DNA from: Alphaproteobacteria bacterium | GTDB lineage: Bacteria > Pseudomonadota > Alphaproteobacteria > Rhizobiales > JAKIUO01 | Direction: 5' to 3' | Assembly (NCBI GenBank): GCA_024280895.1 | Contig: JAJRPI010000090.1 | Span: forward strand, 1-35,790 | Length of the DNA stretch: 35,790 nt | In this document: positions 33,237-35,790 of the stretch, one piece after another | How positions within the stretch are numbered: position 1 is the stretch's first letter | Layout of the letters: every line of letters starts with the position of its first letter | Notes under the pieces: model-generated | What the model saw: only the letters and a program-made list of their open reading frames with translations | The model's database searches: none | What the model was told of the DNA's origin: nothing | Translations under genes and position numbers: made by a program

Positions 33237-34178
33237 TTAAAACTCCATATAGTAAAAATAGTGGAAAAACAGCGGCGCCGTATAGGTCATACTGTCAAGC
33301 CTATCGAGAATGCCGCCATGGCCGGGAATGAGATGACCGCTATCCTTGATCTGCAAGTCACGCTTGACCGAGGAAATGACGACATCACCAACAAATCCCG
33401 CCAAGGCGATGATCAGCCCAGCCAAAAGCCCGCGTTGCCAATTGAGGGACGTCAGATAAGGGGCTAGCAGGCTGGATATCAAGGTGACAGTGACAAGACC
33501 TCCCAAAAAGCCTTCCCAGGTTTTGTTAGGGCTAATTTTAGGAATGATTTTATGCTTGCCAAAGCTTTTGCCCCAGACATATTGGCTGACATCATTGGCC
33601 TGCGTCATTAGAAATAGAAACAACAAAGGGCCAATCGCGCCTGCGAGTGGATTTTTGTCAGGCAAGGCCAGTAGGTAGGCGATATGACTTAAATTGAAAA
33701 CGGTCAGCATCACCGCCCAGTGGATGACCCCTGCAGAATGGATAAAGCCGCGTGTTTCACCAGTCAGAAGCATACGCAAAGGCAGGAATAAAAAAGTATA
33801 GACAGGGATAAAAATGATAAACATGCCGTACCAGCCGATCGACGCCCAGTAATATTGCACCGGGATCGACAGATAGGCCCAAGCGATGACCCGCCGGTCG
33901 GCAAACCGAGTCGGCACAATAGACAAAAACTCTTTCAATGCCAAAAAGCTAACCACCGCAAACAACACAATACCCGTGCCTGTACCATATGAGATTGCAG
34001 CAAAAAGTATGGCGATCATCCACCACCAGCTATTGATGCGCAACCGCAGTTCAGTATCATCTTTGTCCGGATTTCTCGCTTTCCGAACCAGCCGGATGAT
34101 GGTCGATACAACCAGAACGCCGATAACGGCACACATGACATAAAAGGAATGAACTGGAAGCAAAGAAAATTCTGGCAT
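33237..34178 (-). CDS. cdsA: Phosphatidate cytidylyltransferase
   Basis: CdsA-type enzymes convert phosphatidate and CTP to CDP-diacylglycerol in the inner membrane. The 313-residue protein has about eight hydrophobic segments and the family signature near the C-terminus, S-SVKRDLQIKDSGHLIPGHGG-ILDRLDS, matching the consensus S-x-x-K-R-x4-K-D-x3-LPGHGG-x-x-DR. The KISPNKTWEGFLGG segment is also typical. The start at 34178, 5 bases after the preceding stop, fits the tight operon; an alternative ATG at 34208 would overlap the upstream gene. Neighbours are a CDP-alcohol phosphotransferase (upstream) and a PlsC-like enzyme (downstream). The set resembles E. coli ynbABC in type, so it may be a second, dedicated copy rather than the essential cdsA. 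Confidence 0.9.
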   Translation of the reverse strand: MPEFSLLPVHSFYVMCAVIGVLVVSTIIRLVRKARNPDKDDTELRLRINSWWWMIAILFAAISYGTGTGIVLFAVVSFLALKEFLSIVPTRFADRRVIAWAYLSIPVQYYWASIGWYGMFIIFIPVYTFLFLPLRMLLTGETRGFIHSAGVIHWAVMLTVFNLSHIAYLLALPDKNPLAGAIGPLLFLFLMTQANDVSQYVWGKSFGKHKIIPKISPNKTWEGFLGGLVTVTLISSLLAPYLTSLNWQRGLLAGLIIALAGFVGDVVISSVKRDLQIKDSGHLIPGHGGILDRLDSMTYTAPLFFHYFYYMEF

Positions 34179-34182
34179 TTGG

Positions 34183-34833
34183 TCAGCTTTCCAAGTGATT
34201 GTAGGCATTGCGGGTACGGTTATAGAGGGTAACAAAGCTGCCTAGGACAATGATCGACAAGGCACCGGTCAAAACGAAATCGCTCTGCAGAAAAACCCTT
34301 TCAAAGGCCGTCACAAAAAGTGCTATTGTTAAAACTGCCATGCGGTGCTGTTTTGCCATAGGGCCGGAAAAATCCACAGGTGCACCCAGCGAACTGGCCA
34401 GTGTGCGAATATAGGCGGTTAGCACCGACAATAACGCAGCCAGTCCCCCTAAACCGGCACCCCAGTCTATCCCCGAAATGGCGACACCAGCCGCAAATAA
34501 TATAAGCGGATCAGAAATGCGGTCGGGGATGTCGTTAAACAATTCGCCCGAAGCAGTACTTTTCCCCCCTTCCACCGCCACCATGCCGTCAAACAGATTG
34601 CACAACAGTCGCATTTGAATGAAAAAGGCAGCAAATATGAATAGTGCAAAATCAATTATTTCTGAATACCGAGAGACCGCCATCAGGCATAAAGCCGCGA
34701 GGGCTGCAAAGCCAATACTTGCCACTGATATTTGATTGGGGGTGATGTTTCGCTGACTTAGCCAACTTGCTAATTTCTGCGCACCAACAGCGCTTCTTAC
34801 CTTTAGCGGTCGGCGGCCTTCAACATCGTTCAT
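34183..34833 (-). CDS. CDP-alcohol phosphatidyltransferase family protein with altered motif
   Basis: This is a 216-residue inner-membrane protein of about six helices. The family motif D-x2-DG-x2-AR-x8-G-x3-D-x3-D is recognisable at residues 79-104, but it reads N79-LF-D82-G-MV-A-V87 ... G96-ELF-N100-DIP-D104: two of the four aspartates are Asn and the Arg is Val. Family members use CDP-diacylglycerol and an alcohol to make phospholipids. The changes may define a subfamily (compare YnbA-like proteins) or a different substrate. The start at 34833 has AAAGGG 8 bases upstream; the frame runs on to 34920 but would overlap the previous gene. It sits between the small membrane protein and CdsA-like genes in the operon. 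Confidence 0.82.
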   Translation of the reverse strand: MNDVEGRRPLKVRSAVGAQKLASWLSQRNITPNQISVASIGFAALAALCLMAVSRYSEIIDFALFIFAAFFIQMRLLCNLFDGMVAVEGGKSTASGELFNDIPDRISDPLILFAAGVAISGIDWGAGLGGLAALLSVLTAYIRTLASSLGAPVDFSGPMAKQHRMAVLTIALFVTAFERVFLQSDFVLTGALSIIVLGSFVTLYNRTRNAYNHLES

Positions 34834-34855
34834 ATTCACGACCCTTTCAGCTATT

Positions 34856-35260
34856 TCAGAGCTTGTCGCTATTCTTGATGATTCTAAAAGAAGTATAAAG
34901 GCCAAAACCAAGCGCCACACAAAGAGCTGGAGATATCGTTGACAGTATATGCTGCGTTTGCGCCAATTTGTGAACGAGTATCAGAAATCCCCCCGTGATC
35001 ATCATGGTAAATATGACTGGAAGGCCAGTTCGTGCCAATCTGTTTGATTCTACTATGATTTTAATTTGGGCAAACCAATGAATAGATTGGATCATAAAAA
35101 GAGTAATTAGAAAACTTGCGGTTCCCTGCACAAAGGCGGCAACAAACCCTCCAACTTCTTCGTCGCGATTGACATAAAAAGCCCAGCTTCCCCATAGCAG
35201 GAAAGCAGCAAATGCCGAGATCAGTTTATATTTCTTATCACTTATTTGCTTGATAGCCAT
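34856..35260 (-). CDS. Four-helix membrane protein of the lipid cluster
   Basis: This is a 134-residue protein of unknown function with four hydrophobic segments (about 13-29, 38-62, 79-97 and 107-127) and a short basic N-terminus. The start at 35260 is the first ATG; the frame extends upstream only with non-coding-looking residues. The first gene of the lipid cluster, it lies 22 bases before the CDP-alcohol phosphotransferase. It may support the membrane lipid enzymes, for example by helping with lipid movement, but that is a guess. The rRNA operon terminator at 35414-35452 separates it from the 5S gene, so its promoter should lie between 35261 and about 35410. Confidence 0.75.
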   Translation of the reverse strand: MAIKQISDKKYKLISAFAAFLLWGSWAFYVNRDEEVGGFVAAFVQGTASFLITLFMIQSIHWFAQIKIIVESNRLARTGLPVIFTMMITGGFLILVHKLAQTQHILSTISPALCVALGFGLYTSFRIIKNSDKL

Positions 35261-35413
35261 TTTCTTTGCAACGCCCCGTCTGTGATTCTTAGCACTTTGA
35301 CAAAGCAAGTACACTTTGCGTTATCTGCGTCCTAGCAAGGTACAAATTGATCCCATGAAATGGTTCTTGTTCACTCATTAGTATTAGAAATAAATCCTCC
35401 TCCCCGCAAACAC

Positions 35414-35452
35414 AAAAAAACCCTCCTACTGGTCTTGCGACCAATAGGAGGG
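35414..35452 (-). terminator. Strong intrinsic terminator of the rRNA operon
   Basis: On the minus strand, CCCTCCTATTGGTC (35452-35439) pairs with GACCAGTAGGAGGG (35434-35421), a 14-bp stem with one G-U pair and a GCAA tetraloop. It is followed by seven Ts (35420-35414). It lies about 55 bases past the 5S rRNA. No tRNA lies between 5S and this terminator. Confidence 0.92.
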
Positions 35453-35505
35453 TTTGTTGTTTCGTTTCGTATATTAGGGAACTTGCAAGCAATATATTTG
35501 GAATG

Positions 35506-35620
35506 CCTGGCGACGACCTACTCTCCCACACCTTAAGATGCAGTACCATCGGCGCTGAAGCGTTTCACGGTCGAGTTCGGAATGGGATCGGGTGTAGGCG
35601 CTTCGCCATAATCACCAAGC
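35506..35620 (-). rRNA. rrf: 5S ribosomal RNA
   Basis: The minus-strand sequence is a typical bacterial 5S rRNA of about 115 bases. It has the conserved CCCGATCCCATTCCGAAC (loop A/B region), then the GATGGTACTGCATC and GTGGGAGAGTAGGTC segments of helices IV and V, and ends that pair (CTTGGTG ... CGCCAGG). The exact ends are estimated within a few bases. It lies about 110 bases after the 23S 3' end and before the terminator, in the usual order 16S-23S-5S. There is no tRNA between 23S and 5S. Confidence 0.95.
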
Positions 35621-35730
35621 AATCAAAATATATTACTTGTTTCAAGTTATAGAAATCTGGTTTTTCTGTATCAACATTCGCTGATTTCAATGTCTCACTC
35701 CTGCAAGTGAACATTGACTAATGAGAGCAA

Positions 35731-35790
35731 ATCAAGACAATCGAATTATTAGTACTGGTAAGCTTCACGCCTTGCAGCGCTTCCACACCC
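35731..35790 (-). rRNA. rrl: 23S ribosomal RNA, 3' end only
   Basis: The last 60 bases, read on the minus strand, match the 3' end of bacterial 23S rRNA: GGAAGCGCTGCAAGGCGTGAAGCTTACCAGTACTAATAATTCGATTGTCTTGAT (given here in spirit by its TGAAGC and AGTACTAAT segments). The gene runs out of the window to the right. The 3' end is placed near 35731 and may be off by a few bases. The operon is transcribed leftward, toward the 5S gene and the terminator. Confidence 0.92.

Noticed and set aside
35289-35549. Minus-strand frame of 86 codons at the right end
   Set aside because: It overlaps the 5S rRNA and the rRNA terminator, so it is not a protein gene.

Overview
The window looks like a chromosomal segment of an alphaproteobacterium of roughly 50% GC. 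The evidence is the 23S/5S rRNA style at the right end, the block gyrA - LysE - coaD - two cyclophilins - queA (an order I associate with Hyphomicrobiales-like alphaproteobacteria), the glutathione-dependent formaldehyde oxidation pair, and intergenic palindromes of the 'GTCATCCCCGCGAAGG' and 'CGTCATTGCCGG' types. Genus cannot be assigned from sequence reading alone. There is no CRISPR array, no transposase, no prophage and no recognisable tRNA.

Layout. (1) 1-4088, plus strand: the 3' part of a succinate-semialdehyde dehydrogenase, a four-helix membrane protein fused to two c-type haem domains, and a Rieske/FMN/3Fe-4S glutamate-synthase-like protein. The last two form a candidate redox pair. 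(2) 4089-4607: a gene-free stretch holding a perfect 32-bp inverted repeat. (3) 4608-10004, plus strand: an exported TPR-CHAT protein with an intact His/Cys dyad, and a membrane-anchored pentapeptide-repeat protein. (4) 10071-17014, minus strand: a GFA-family protein and the housekeeping block queA, two cyclophilins, coaD, LysE exporter and gyrA. A 107-nt RNA-like cloverleaf lies directly in front of queA and would bury its ribosome binding site. (5) 17205-21055, minus strand: two small conserved proteins, then S-formylglutathione hydrolase, glutathione-dependent formaldehyde dehydrogenase and a TetR regulator.

(6) 21116-29148, minus strand: a compact copper/periplasmic redox cluster. In transcription order it has a Cys/His-rich membrane-anchored protein, a Met/His-rich lipoprotein, a TolC-like lipoprotein, a Tat-exported CopA-type multicopper oxidase, a small Met/His-rich exported protein, a mono-haem cytochrome c, a cytochrome c'-like protein with a Met-rich insertion, a di-haem cytochrome c and a second Tat-exported multicopper oxidase. 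No P-type ATPase, RND pump or two-component system accompanies it here. (7) 29149-30736: a gene-poor, low-complexity stretch with one small exported Gly/Asp-rich protein and a hexanucleotide repeat. (8) 30737-31912: a LuxR-type regulator with no luxI in view. (9) 31913-32589: intergenic palindromes. (10) 32590-35260, minus strand: a four-gene phospholipid cluster (membrane protein, CDP-alcohol phosphotransferase with an altered catalytic motif, CdsA, PlsC-like acyltransferase). (11) 35414-35790, minus strand: the end of an rRNA operon (23S 3' end, 5S, strong terminator).

The best candidates for something undescribed are the queA leader structure, the copper-linked cytochrome/multicopper oxidase cluster with its Met-rich cytochrome c'-like protein, and the membrane cytochrome / Rieske-glutamate-synthase-like pair.
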